NCBI GenBank assembly: GCA_007258455.2
Contig: VDFB02193867.1
Location: 531,827,071-531,891,070, forward strand
Reading direction: 5' to 3'
Length of the DNA stretch: 64,000 nt
Source of the DNA: Sequoia sempervirens
Lineage: Eukaryota > Streptophyta > Pinopsida > Cupressales > Cupressaceae
Of this stretch, positions 34,623 to 45,772 are shown piece by piece. The notes beneath the pieces were generated by a model. That model saw nothing but the letters and a program-made list of their open reading frames with translations, was not told the DNA's origin and did not search any database. Each line of letters begins with the position of its first letter. The stretch's first letter is position 1. The position numbers and the translations under genes were made by a program.

Positions 34623-35724
34623 TAGGTTAGGCTATAGTAATGACTCTTATAGGTTATACTACAAGAAATATAGAACTTGATAAGTATGATTAGAAGATAA
34701 ATTAAAACATCATCATGTTTATAAATTTTATGAATATTCTTCAACTTGTCTTTTATGGGGTTCATTTGATCATTTCTTATGTTCAATTTAAAAAATGTGA
34801 TTTAACCTTTTATTATGGGGCACATTGAGCACATCAATAGAAATAAAAGGAACCTTATTTCAAATTTTAAAATTTGTATTTAGTGAGTAGTCTTTCAATA
34901 CATTTAAGCCACTAACCACACAAATTTAACTACTTGTTAAGAAAAACATTATTTTTATTTACATTTATATATAAAAACAAATAAAGATGGTTAGTAAAAA
35001 GTATAACAAAAAATGCGAGATCATGATGTATTAAAATTGAGGGGGATCTCTAGTTTCTAGGCCTTGGAACATGTGAGGTTTAAAGTTACCCTCTAGAAGG
35101 TTAGCTAATAAACTCTACCTTTAATGGGAAAAGAGAGCTCATTAAGAAAGAACATCATTTGTTTCATCAAGTTGCATCTAAACATCATATTGTACATCAT
35201 CATAGCTAGAATTGTAATGCATATTAGTGAGTGAATGTGCATAATATTATAAAAGAGATAGCTCTACAAAAGAGAAAGAAGTTACAATTCAATTACAAAG
35301 AAGTTTTGAAGAAAGACATATGTTAACAACTAAAGAGATAATATTATTAATACATTTATTCCATTAATATTATAAATATATGTGAAAATAAATAGATTCT
35401 AAAGACACCATAGTAAGAATTTCTTGATTTTGAGATAACTTACACATTAAGTTATTTTAAAAAAATGACATTTATTTATATAGTTTATAGAAAATCCCCA
35501 TCAAATATATCCATTAGAGAAGAGTGAAAGTTAAAAATTTGATAAAAATGAAGATACACATTATAAAGGAGTTATCATTTAAGTTACATAGACTATAATT
35601 TTTTGATGTAAATCATTCAAATAGCGTCATTTCAAAATAGACATCATCCATACCATTTAAGGAGTATTACTTAAATAGGTTGATTAATATGAATTCCAAA
35701 CCAAGGGCATACTTGAAAGTGGAC
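34623..35724. other. Interior of Copia D, no readable gene
   Basis: AT-rich, with stops in all frames. It should contain Gag by position, but I recognise no motif. Confidence 0.4.
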
Positions 35725-36015
35725 TATTTCATGCGCATGCTATTGCACATTGCTCTCAAAATATGATGTTTTTGTTTTAGAATATTATGTGTTCTTGCTT
35801 TAAATAAAAGGTTATTTCATGCACATAATATTGCACATTGCTCTCAAGATCATGATGTTTTTGTTTCAAAATATTATTTGGCCTTGCTTTGAATGAAAAG
35901 ACTATTTCATGTACATACTATTACACATTGCTCTCAAGATCATGATGTTTTTGTTTCAAAATATTATTCGACCTTTCTTTGAATGAAAGATTATTTCATG
36001 CACATAATATTGCAC
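35725..36015. repeat. 89-bp tandem repeat, about 3.3 copies before the SINE
   Basis: Units begin TATTTCATG at 35725, 35813, 35903 and 35992 (spacing 88, 90, 89). Each contains GCACATTGCTCTCAAGATCA and ATGTTTTTGTTT. The fourth unit is interrupted by the SINE and resumes at 36372 (ATTTTGTTTCAAAT). Sequence, not coding. Confidence 0.85.
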
Positions 36016-36037
36016 AAATTTCTCTCAGGATTATTAT

Positions 36038-36371
36038 GGGGTTGATCTCATAGTGCGATGGTTAAGTGGTGGTGTTGTACCCTTGGCCACCTAGGTCCAA
36101 GTCTTTGGACTTGACCCCGTTGTTGTTGCCTCTTCCCTTGCTGGGTTGGTGTGCTCGCAGGCCTTGTGCCCTCACTAGGCTACCGTGCTCACAGGAGGGG
36201 GATGCCATTCCATCACGTGGCTTATTCATGTTGGGGATGAGGTCCCACAAACTGTGCTCACAAGAGGGGGCTTCCATTCCATCATGTGGCTTGTTCATGC
36301 CAGGGATGAGGTCCCCCGACTGTGACCTCACTGGTTCATAACTCTAGTCAAAAGAATGCATTAATAAAAAA
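36038..36371 (+). mobile_element. tRNA-derived SINE, 334 bp
   Basis: GC-richer than its surroundings. Pol III A box TGGTTAAGTGG (36059-36069, a perfect match to TRGYNNARNGG) and a B-box-like GGTCCAAGTCT (36094-36104), about 25 bp between them. The 3' end is A-rich (AATAAAAAAA). The flanks AAATTTCTCTCAGGATTATTAT (split as 36016-36037) and its near copy at 36372-36393 are imperfect direct repeats of about 22 bp, as expected for LINE-type target-primed insertion. The body holds a 69-bp tandem duplication (36185-36253 and 36254-36322). Confidence 0.78.
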
Positions 36372-36393
36372 AAATTTCTCTCATGATCATAAT

Positions 36394-39350
36394 ATTTTGT
36401 TTCAAATAGAAAGTAGATTACAGTTAGAAGAATATAATAACCTAAAAGAATATGAAGAAATTAGTCCATTGATTGTTGTGGAAGAATATCCAGGATCAGC
36501 AAATTTATTTCTTGCAACATAGTCAACAAATTGTAAATCAGTTTGTGGTCTGAAGTCTTGATGATGTGACCTGGAATTACTCAAAGGATTTTCTAAGGCC
36601 TTTTAGAACTCTGTGGAACATGATGGTGTTGTTTGTATTGCTTCCACCCATACTTTTCTGAGTGCTTGTGCTTCCACGCCATTGATTCGTCATTTGATGG
36701 CTCCTTAATGTTGATGGGTGTGTTGATGCTTCTGTGAGAGGGATTGTACTACAGTAATGCTCTTGTCCTTATGTCTCCTTAATTGTACTTCCTGCATTCC
36801 ACATCAATCAATTCCTCCTATGAAGCAACAAATCTTTCTTCTGATAAGCACAAATTTAATTGAAATTGGTTATGTGGATTCTTTATTTTTCTTTTCTCAA
36901 TCAATTAATAGAATTCCACCTTTCATTACCTATGTTAGTAAAAAAAATCCATTTGGAATGCTCCCAAATATATTGTCCATGTAGTTGGAAAGGGATGGAT
37001 GGAGGAGTATGTGAAGTTTTATATGTATTCTCTCCACCACCTTTAATTATTGGGCCTCACTATCTTCAATTATTATTTTTTTTTATATTTTTCTATGAGA
37101 AAAATAACCATGTTTGGTATGGTCAAGTTTGTGGGTCAGATGTAAAACTAATCTTTAGCAAGTTTTTTTGGGATCTTAAAAATTTTAGTGTTCAAAGAAT
37201 ATTTCATCTTAATTTGTAAATTATTGCTGATTCAACATTCAAATATTTAAAGTCTCTCTGAGGCATTTTGACTAATGGTCTACATATCTTGTATCTGCTC
37301 TCACATTAGCAATGATTGTCAAGGTACTGTCATAGATTATGAGAATTTGAAACACAACCTACGCATTAGATTTCTAATATCATTTCAACAAATCTAATTT
37401 TTTGAAAATCTAAATCACTCCATTTTGTGGGATGACAACTCTTCAAAGTGTCACAAAGATCCCACTCCATATACAAACCTCTTATAATATCTATGCATTG
37501 GTTCTCTAACCATTAAGAATCATCCAAATGTGTCACCGAGTGTTCATTTTCTATAATGAGTTATTTCAAGCCTTGAACTTAGAGGATTTTGTCAATACAA
37601 CATCCTATGTTCCATGCACTCAAAGATCATATACATGTTTTAATATCTTATTATTATCGAATATTTGAAGCATATTCTCTATTATATTCCTCTCTTGTGT
37701 ATGTAATTTTATTATAACTTGTGATAGAGTAATCACCCCTTATGGTTCACTTGCACTTCAACTAAAATAGGAAACATAGACTTTGAAGTAACTAAGAAAA
37801 AAATTAAAAGAATGTGAAGCATATCTAAAAATAAGAGAATGTCCTTAAGGAGGACATGTATTGTTGCACCTTCATCAAAATTGTAGAAGTACAAACGAAT
37901 CCTAAAATGTATGTATAGAACAAATCTTTTCTTATTTTCATAACTGTGGAAAGAGAGGCCATGTTGCCCACTAATGTTAGTAAAAAAATTATGTTCATTT
38001 TCTTAAATAAATAACCAATGCTTGGACATATATTATAAATATAAGTCCTTGAATAAGTATTATCGGATAAATATATAACATCTTATATGGTCATTAAAAT
38101 AGTTAAGCCTATAAAAATGGGCTTGAAAAATTTCAAGAGAAATTGGGAAAGGACACTTTTATGGTTTGAAAAACTAATGGTTCATGAGGAGCATGGATTG
38201 TTGCTCTAGATAAAAAATAGTGTGTTGCAACCTTCATCATATGAATATCAATGCAACAAAGTGATGGATATTGAAAATAAAATAAAAATATCCTCACACT
38301 TAAGGAGGAGCAAAAATGATGACCCAAAAAAGTTAGGGCCAATGCAAGCTCTAAGGAAATATGCTCAATATGAACACAATCAGTGAGGGAAAACTAAAAT
38401 GATGTGTGGCCATTATATTCATTTACCCTTTAAGTAATTTATAAGTTCCTTAAAAGTGGAGCCCTCTAATTTTGTACTATTATTATCATGTGTCATCAAA
38501 CATTGACTATTTAATTAGTTGTTTCAATTGGTCTAAGTTAAATTTAGTTTTTACATTAGTATCTTTATTGAAGTGTCTTTTATTTTTACAACATTATTTT
38601 AATAAAATAAATAGGTGGATTTCACAATCATCTAAGGATTTTATTATTTATCTTTAACTTATCATTCTTTCTATATCAAAATGGACAAAAATATTCAATC
38701 TCCTTTTATAGGAACACAAGTGCGACAAAGTGAGTCAAAAGCTAAGGGAAGAAGGCATCAAACTCTTACACATCCATAAAAAAGTGGAATTGTATAATAT
38801 TTCAAAGCATCATCAGCTAATATATTTTATTTTCTTTCTTGATTGTTACTTTAACTTGTATTTTTTACATGAGATTCATTTTAAGAAAAACCTCTAAATT
38901 TCTTGGGTGTAAAGAACCTACTTGTAATGGGTGGCTATCACCCTAATAAACTATCCGACGAGAAAACTTGGAGAAGATAGATCACTTGTTTCTTACATTT
39001 TTATGGACCATTACTATATATTTAGTAGCATGGACATTTTTTCCTTAAGAGAGATATCACAAATTATTCATACCTATGTTCATGAAAATCTCATAGTATA
39101 TCCTTGCTAATGATCACTAGATTATCTAGATAGTTACATTGACTATATTTTGGATTTATGTAGAATATTGCATTCTCATTGACAAATGACATATGCATAT
39201 AATTAAATCTTTGTCTTTATTATTCCTACACCAAGAATAAACTTTATTTGATTATTGTGTTATTGACTATTTTGGTGATCCTATTAATAGAAAATATACT
39301 TTAGGACACGTCTTCAAAATAAAATGCAAGTATTATCACATGGATGTAGT
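36394..39350. other. Interior of Copia D, mostly unreadable
   Basis: AT-rich with no sustained frame except the zinc-knuckle trace noted separately near 37935. I see nothing else to annotate. Confidence 0.4.
37932..37976 (+). pseudogene. Degenerate CCHC knuckle of Copia D gag
   Basis: One frame reads FHNCGKRGHVAH, stop, C. In a CX2CX4HX4C register the first Cys is Phe (TTT for TGT), the second Cys, the His and the last Cys are kept, and a TAA stands before the last Cys. This places Gag in the middle of the element and supports its retroelement nature. Confidence 0.5.
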
Positions 39351-39559
39351 AATAATCTAAATGTTTTGATTATGGTAAATGTGGGAAGGGTCCAAACCCA
39401 TTACAAAGCAACCATAGAGGCAGAACATCGAAGTCTCACAAAAAATGAGTCTACACAAACAAGGAATAAAGAAGGATGAAAAATAACAACAATAAACCAA
39501 GAACGAACAAAAAGGATTTTGATCAGAGCAAGGAGCCACAAAAAGGTTTTGGAAAGACC

Positions 39560-40325
39560 CAAAACCAATACAGGATCATCAAGGTGGTTTGAACCCAAAC
39601 TTCAAAAAATTGCTCAAAAGAGGGGTTGGATGCAAAAACCCACCCTTTAAAGGAATCTCATCTAAAGGGCTTCCATTCTCAACATCAAGGTTACCCTTAA
39701 CCTTGAAATAATCACCAACATTAGCTAAGGGACCATGCTAACAAGATCCATAACCTTCCCCTTATCAGTAGAGAAGCAATTGAACAAGGCTTGCTCATTG
39801 AAGTGCATCTTATCATGAACAACATGGCAAAATGAGGAGAAGGATCTAGCACTGTGGAGGTGGTAGTACCATGAAAGATCATAATGTAGAATTGGATTCC
39901 AAACACCAAGCCTGGAGCTCAGATTAACATTGTTGGGAAACTTTTGAACAATCTCAACACAAACCCTAAATCTAGCATACTGAGAACTCATTCTATTTCT
40001 TGTAATATCATCAATGGTGATCAACTGAACAAATGAATTAGCTATACCCCAAATAATACTTTCATCCTAGAATTCCAAAAGGACCTCTAGGAGACATACC
40101 CAAATAGGAACAAAATTAATCTTAGAAGCATCGAAACCAACCACCTAGCTTTGAAGGAAAATAAAAACCTTAGCAAGAAACCAAGGGCCTCCCAAAAGAA
40201 CCTGAGAGCGACCTTCAAAAGTATTGAAAGAGAATAGGAGGAAACCATTTGGTAAAGCCTTAACACTCAATAGACCAGAATCAACCCAATAAGGTGAAAC
40301 CCAATTGTGAATGACTATAATCTAA
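39560..40325 (-). pseudogene. LINE ORF1-like fragment (DUF4283-type)
   Basis: Minus strand from 40325: HNWVSPYWVDSGLL, NGFLLFSFNTFEGRSQVL, GGPWFLAKVFIFLQS, KINFVPIWVCLLEVLLEF, ITIDDITRNRMSSQYARFRV and CVEIVQKFPNNV. The order (GGPW, then PIWV.L....LEF, then R.....YAR..VE) is that of DUF4283 in plant LINE ORF1-like and related proteins. Two stops fall at likely Trp positions (LQS*, LEF*). The zinc knuckle expected next is not clear. It is opposite to Copia D and so is a separate, truncated insertion. Confidence 0.6.
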
Positions 40326-41152
40326 ATGTTACCTTTTATATTCCTTTAATCATAAGATGATTATAAAATAAATACAAAAGAATCAATTTTAATGGGTAAA
40401 TTATCATAAGAGTTTTCATCTAGGTACTAGTGAAAGTCTCAATTTATTATATGATAACCTTAGTTGTTTACTCTTATGAGAAAACTCATATTTTCAACAA
40501 CAAATCATATTTAATTTGATGGGCATTTTGCTCAAGATATTTTTCTTCCATTATAAAAATTATCTCCAAGTTTGTTTGTCTAAATATTAGATGAAAGATA
40601 CCATGAACATGAAGAAATAGGTTGGAATCCTCCCAACAATCACATATCAAACCTTTATGTTGTACCAACTTCTCTAGATTTAGATCAATACTCGACATTA
40701 CATGATTCCATTGAGGGGGATTTTGTATGTCAATGACACCACCTAGTGGCTCAAATCCTTGATGTAATACCTAATAAGTATAATATAGTACCTCTAGGAT
40801 TTATTTGTATAAGTCCTTTAGATGTATTATAAATTGCCCTTTATAAATATTCCACTTCTAAAAGTATTGCATTATATAAGACCTATGTGAACTATGCAAT
40901 GAACTTGTGTGAGGCTAGTTTGAGGAGTCTTTGGATCTAATTAAATTTTTATATGACATCATATAAAGCATCATTTTAAAAAAACTAGGATTATAAATTA
41001 TGATAAGATAATTTTCATGTAGTTGATAATACATGCTCTTCATTTTGGCATATATTTGTATCACATTTATCATTATCAAAGAATATCGTTGTTATTGGGG
41101 TGCTCCTTTTTCTTTTTATAGAAATTGGTAGGTGATGCCTCCTACAAATATC

Positions 41153-41161
41153 AAAGGGGAG
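41153..41161 (+). promoter_or_regulatory. Polypurine tract of Copia D
   Basis: AAAGGGGAG directly before the right LTR. Confidence 0.8.
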
Positions 41162-41692
41162 TATTAGAATGTACTTTTATTAGGGGTCATATCCTCATAA
41201 CATTTATACATTATTCTAATATAAGGATATAAAACCTTATATGGTATATGCTTCATTGAGCATATCCCATTTAAAATAGTTATAGTCAAATGCTACTAGA
41301 TTATTGATTCTTTATAAATGGTAGTTTTGAATAGGTGTAACTAATACCCCTTTAGGTAAATTTCCACCCATTCTCCTATATTTAAGGAGATTCTCTCTCA
41401 TTGAGAGGTATTGAATTGGAAGATGAATAGTGAATTCTATCACTATGTATAAGAGTCATTATTGACCATGTGGAAGTAAGGAGAAGGTGTTCCTCAAGTT
41501 TGGTCTATATTTTAATAGACCATTTTGTAAGTATTTTATAATGACATGATGATTTATGGTATTTTTAGCAAAAAGGGTTTCCCCATGTATATATTTTGTA
41601 ATGTGTTTAATATGCATATTTTTTAATTATCCTTTCATTTGTCTTGTATTCAGTTTAGGATGATTAGCAACCTAAGATCCTAATTTGTAACA
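41162..41692 (+). repeat. Right LTR of Copia D
   Basis: 531 bp, TATTAGAATG (G of the initial TG mutated) to TTTGTAACA. Matches the remnant at 34046-34611, including AATAGTGAATTCTATCA and the TTTAATAGACCATT phrase. Confidence 0.8.
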
Positions 41693-43545
41693 AAAAATAC
41701 TAGCAATATTGAGAAATTTGGTTTAAAATATTCATATGGCATAGTTTATGTAATATGTACATGAAAACATGTTGTTAGATAGTCTAAATTTTTAAAAGGG
41801 ATGGTTGTTTTTTTATTTTTTTATTATTTATATTTTATACACCTAAGCTATGATAATCTTACATACATGGGTATCTACTTGGGTAGACTACATCATGTGA
41901 CTAGTAATTTTCTCATTTTGTGGAGTTGTAAGTTAAATGCGTTAGTACATCTCTTATTATCCCACGTTGGTTATTTTTTGACATCTCTTGGTGGTGTATT
42001 CTATTTACCAACCTCATTATTTCATATGAGAAATCCATTTCATTGTATTACATCCTTTGATTAGAAAGTAGTTTATTCTATCATATTGATCATTTAATTT
42101 ATTTATAATTTTATAGTTTCCTTCACTCTTTCTTGATTTGGGATGGCTATTCTTTAGCCAAATTTGATAGGATATTGGAGGAGTTGAGAGACTTATATTC
42201 ATCTTAATTAATTCTATAATATGAAATCTTATTTTTAATAAAAGACTAAGTATGATATTCTCTTGCATCCCAAAATGATCTAGATAATTAGATAAGTTTG
42301 AGACAAAAACCAAATTTTGGGGGAATCCTCTTTATTTATATGTATTTTAGTTATATTTTAGATATTATGGAGAAAATTTGAGCTCACCATTGAGTCCAAA
42401 GAATTCTAAAAGGTAGGTATTTCCTATTGTTTGGCCTTGGTTGAACATTGGAGGCCAAATCTATGAGGATTTTTATTTTGGAGGTGCTTGTTGGATAGTT
42501 AGATATAATTTTGGAGAATTTTGGGTTAAATTTAACCCTCCATCATATCCAAAAGCACCAAAATACTCAAGATCAACTATCAATTTTTCAAAATTAGAGC
42601 ACTTTTCCTTAGGCCATTGAATAAAAGTCCTCTACTAGTCATTTAAATTATAGAAACAGGAAGATATTTCATAGACTGTTCCTTTGTATATTTCTCACAT
42701 AGTCATTATGTAGGAGAATATTTAATTTCATTAGCATAATAGACAAAGGTATTTTTTCCTACAACCTAAAAAATAAAAAATATATTTCATTCTTTTGTAT
42801 TTATACTTGTGGATTTATCTGTTGAGGGGCATTATATAGACATGAACCCCCAATAATAATTTTCAATATTTATTATATTTGTAGCACCATTATTTATGGT
42901 TGCTACTACTAATATCTATTAGCTTATATATATATGAAGACTAAAAATACCTAGGCCTATATTTGATTTTTAATAGCTCACCACCCCTCTATATGTAGGT
43001 CTATTATATCAATTAGATTTTTCTCTAAACTTACTATATTTCTACAATCCATGAGTCTACCTAGTTTGATGGTTTCAACTCTAGAGATTTTAGGACACAT
43101 TGCAATTTTTTTTATGAAACCTTATTCATTTCATATGTTTCTTTAACTCTAAGATATGGTTGTTTGATCACAGAAAATCTATAATTTTTCCAATTTGAAA
43201 ATTTGTAAAACTAGTGTAAAACGAGACTTTAGAGGTATTGTAAAAGTAATTTTGGAGGGAATTAGAGGGGGGATAGTAGGAAATTTTTGGAATTGCAAAA
43301 TTAAGTATTTATGAAAAAAATATCTTAATTGGAGAAAATTTGATTTTTCACCCCCATTTTCCCAAGGGGTAGGTCTTGACCCTAGACCCTAGAAGTCCCA
43401 ATATCCTAGGAGAGGCTCATGATAAGGTTTTTCATCCTTGGTTAATGAAACTAAGAAAAAAATGAGCTTAAATCAAGTTTTTAGGTGGTCAAAGGTGGTT
43501 ATGGTCCTAGATTCAACATATAGGTGTTGAAAGAATGGAGAAGGT
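41693..43545. other. AT-rich stretch without recognisable gene
   Basis: No domain or repeat pairing found. A purine stretch AAAGAATGGAGAAGG (43530-43544) stands before the LTR start at 43546, so part of this could be the interior of that element. Confidence 0.4.
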
Positions 43546-44637
43546 TGTCATTGGTTGTCATTAATGAGTTTTCATTGATGTCAACACCACATCTACACCA
43601 CATGATGAATGTAAAATCAGTATGATGGATGTCTACATAAAAGTATTTTGCAAAAGAATTTTGACTAAGTACATAGTGCCCTCTGGTATTTTGGTCCGCG
43701 TTTGTTCATCTTCTGAAATATTTGTATGCGGTTCTAGTATGTTGTTCATAGATATCTTTGGCATCTTAGTTCAAAATTTTAGTTTTTTTGGTTAAATGTT
43801 CAAGATTTGCATATATCAGAAGTTTGGAAGATATATTTTACACAATTTTTCATGTATTGGGCCTTACCTAATTGGTCCACATTCCTCCGTGGATTTGAGG
43901 TAGATGTTGCAGTTTTGAGGGAAGATTTAAAGGTGTTAGTACATTGTACATCTTAGTTGGCATGTAATTTTTTGGTCTAGACATTCCTTGGTGTTAATTA
44001 GTTGGAGTACTTTACCTTTTGGTTCTATGCTTGGCCAACTCAAGGTATGCAAAGTGTTGAGAAGATTAAATACTTGAGGAAAATGAAAAGAGGAATTGTT
44101 ATAGGTCCATGTCGACCTATATTTATTATTTTTTGAGTGCAAAGACATTCTGATTTGAATTGGGTGCCAACAAAGCACGTTTTGCATAATTTGAGGCTAC
44201 ATCTAATTAGGCTAACCTAATTGATGTTTGCTATGAAGATTGATCTATATACAAGGTTGATTTGTGTTTGAAGAAGAGAGATAAGAGCATGATATGATTT
44301 GAATGCAAGTAGTGATGTGACTATTGCAAATTGTATGAATAAGTAGGACATTAAGTGTTTGAAGTGCAAAGACAGAGCAAAGAAGAGACTAGTAATCTAA
44401 GTTGACTGAAGAATATGTAATAAACCTCAAAGGAACTGAACTCGACATAAGTTAGATGCAGTTCTCTCAGTTCAAACTCTGGCTATGAAGCCACTTCTCT
44501 TGTATCTTTATTTTCTCTGTGAAAAGTGAGTTCACTTGGATAGTGAGTCCTCCTGGCAGTGAGCCTTTCTATAATATCTTATAACTGGTTATAATATCTT
44601 CAACCATCAGTTCTTCTATTCGGTAGGATGATCATAG
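43546..44637 (+). mobile_element. Copia-type LTR E, 3'-truncated
   Basis: Starts TGTCATTGGTTGTC followed by TTTTCATTGATGTCAAC, like the start of Copia B LTRs (TTTTCATTAATG...GATGTCAAC). Near 44525-44575 it has AGTGAGTTCACTTGG, AGTGAGTCCTCC and CAGTGAGCC, the complement of the CTCACT cluster in Copia A and B LTRs. It ends where Gypsy C begins, so it was cut by that insertion or by deletion. Related to the A/B family but in the opposite orientation. Confidence 0.65.
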
Positions 44638-45730
44638 TGTAGACACTAAAAATTTGTCTTAGGCCTACGACCCTTAACTTCTTCATAATTCTTTCATCTT
44701 CATTTCTCATAATTAAATAATGTTAATTATTTAATTATTTTCTAAAGTCAGATGTCCTCTATTAATTAAATAACTTTAATTATTTAATTAATTCATTCTT
44801 ACCTTCATTCTTTCTTGATTAATTAAATAAATATTATTTATTTAATTACGTCACTAATTAAATCTCTTTTATTAAATAATCATTTTAAATTATTTAATTA
44901 ATTCCTATCACACTTTCAACTATAATTAAATAATCAATTTATTTATTTAATTATTCCTTAGCCTTTTCTCCCTTTAATTAAATAAATATTTATTTATTTA
45001 ATTTAATCCCAAAATCTTAAATGTTGAATTAAATCATTATTTAATTCATAAAATGATTTATCCATAGCATATTCCTCTATAATTAGATAATCTCTTAGTT
45101 ATCTAATTAGTCATTTATCACTTATGTCTAGATCTAATTGATCATTCAATTATCTAGTGAGATGATATCTGATTGTCTCTAACAAACAGTCTTTCTGTCT
45201 TGATCACTTCATCAATTTCATCTTTTACATGCAATCTTTATTCTTTTGTGTCTCAACTAGTTTCCACTAGTGATTAAATTATTATTTAATTTAATCTCCA
45301 CCATTTATGCTTTATCACTTACATTAATTTAACCCTAATCCTATTACATGCCACATCTTTTAATCTTAATCGTCGATTTATCTTTTAATCTAAGCATGTC
45401 ATTCAAAAAACAATTTTCTATAAATTGGCTTTACCTCTATCATTATTACTCCTCCCAAAATATTATGAGTTTTGGAAGCCACTTTAGAATTTTCAATGTT
45501 TCGCTATTAACACTATCATGAGGCTATACTTGCATGCTTAAGAGAAATCTGAGGGCATTTATACTACAACAAAATGGAGAAGTGCAATGAAGGTGATCCA
45601 TGTAATGCATAAGGGGTTTGGTGAGATCTTTCTTTTGTTTATGTTTTATATCCCATTGTTCTTGATTATTAGCTTAGGTTTAGTTTGTTTATGCTTGTAT
45701 TGATAATTTGTGAATTTTCCCTGTGGTACA
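44638..45730 (+). repeat. 5' LTR of Gypsy C
   Basis: TGTAGACACTAAAAA to CCCTGTGGTACA, 1093 bp by my boundary. Strongly AT-rich first half with repeated TTAATTAAATAA; TATA box TATAAATTGG at 45419-45428. The 3' boundary is inferred from the candidate primer site that follows. Confidence 0.6.
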
Positions 45731-45732
45731 TC

Positions 45733-45747
45733 TGGTGAACTTGATGC
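45733..45747 (+). promoter_or_regulatory. Candidate primer site, tRNA-Trp type
   Basis: TGGTGAACTTGATGC resembles TGGTGAACCCGACGT, the complement of the 3' end of plant tRNA-Trp as I recall it. Three of the differences are C-to-T, which suits methylation decay. The first eight bases match. Confidence 0.4.
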
Positions 45748-45767
45748 CTAGGAATTTTTTTTTACAA

Positions 45768-45772
45768 CTTCC
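45768..45772. repeat. TSD cttcc, left
   Basis: Matches 49854-49858 across the second giant unit. Confidence 0.75.

Larger units (their letters stand above)
34046..41692 (+). mobile_element. Copia D, old plus-strand copia-type element
   Basis: Left LTR remnant 34046-34611 and right LTR 41162-41692 are homologous; primer site TGGTATCAAAG at 34612 and purine tract AAAGGGGAG at 41153. The left LTR lacks the first ~47 bp, cut by Copia A, which must have inserted into it. The interior of 6.5 kb has no open pol; a degenerate zinc knuckle near 37935 is the only recognisable Gag trace. It hosts a tandem repeat, a SINE and a LINE fragment. Confidence 0.75.

Noticed and set aside
35725..36015. CRISPR-like regularly spaced repeat
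   Set aside because: Units are contiguous 89-bp tandem copies without unique spacers, in a plant retroelement context.
36062..36341. Open frames on both strands with repeated GMRSP or NKPHDGM-like words
   Set aside because: They are produced by the 69-bp duplication inside the SINE, which is non-coding.
44638..45767. Alternative LTR end at TTTTTTTTTACA (about 45766)
   Set aside because: The end GTGGTACA at 45730 has a primer-site-like sequence 2 bp after it; the later one is followed by nothing resembling a tRNA complement.
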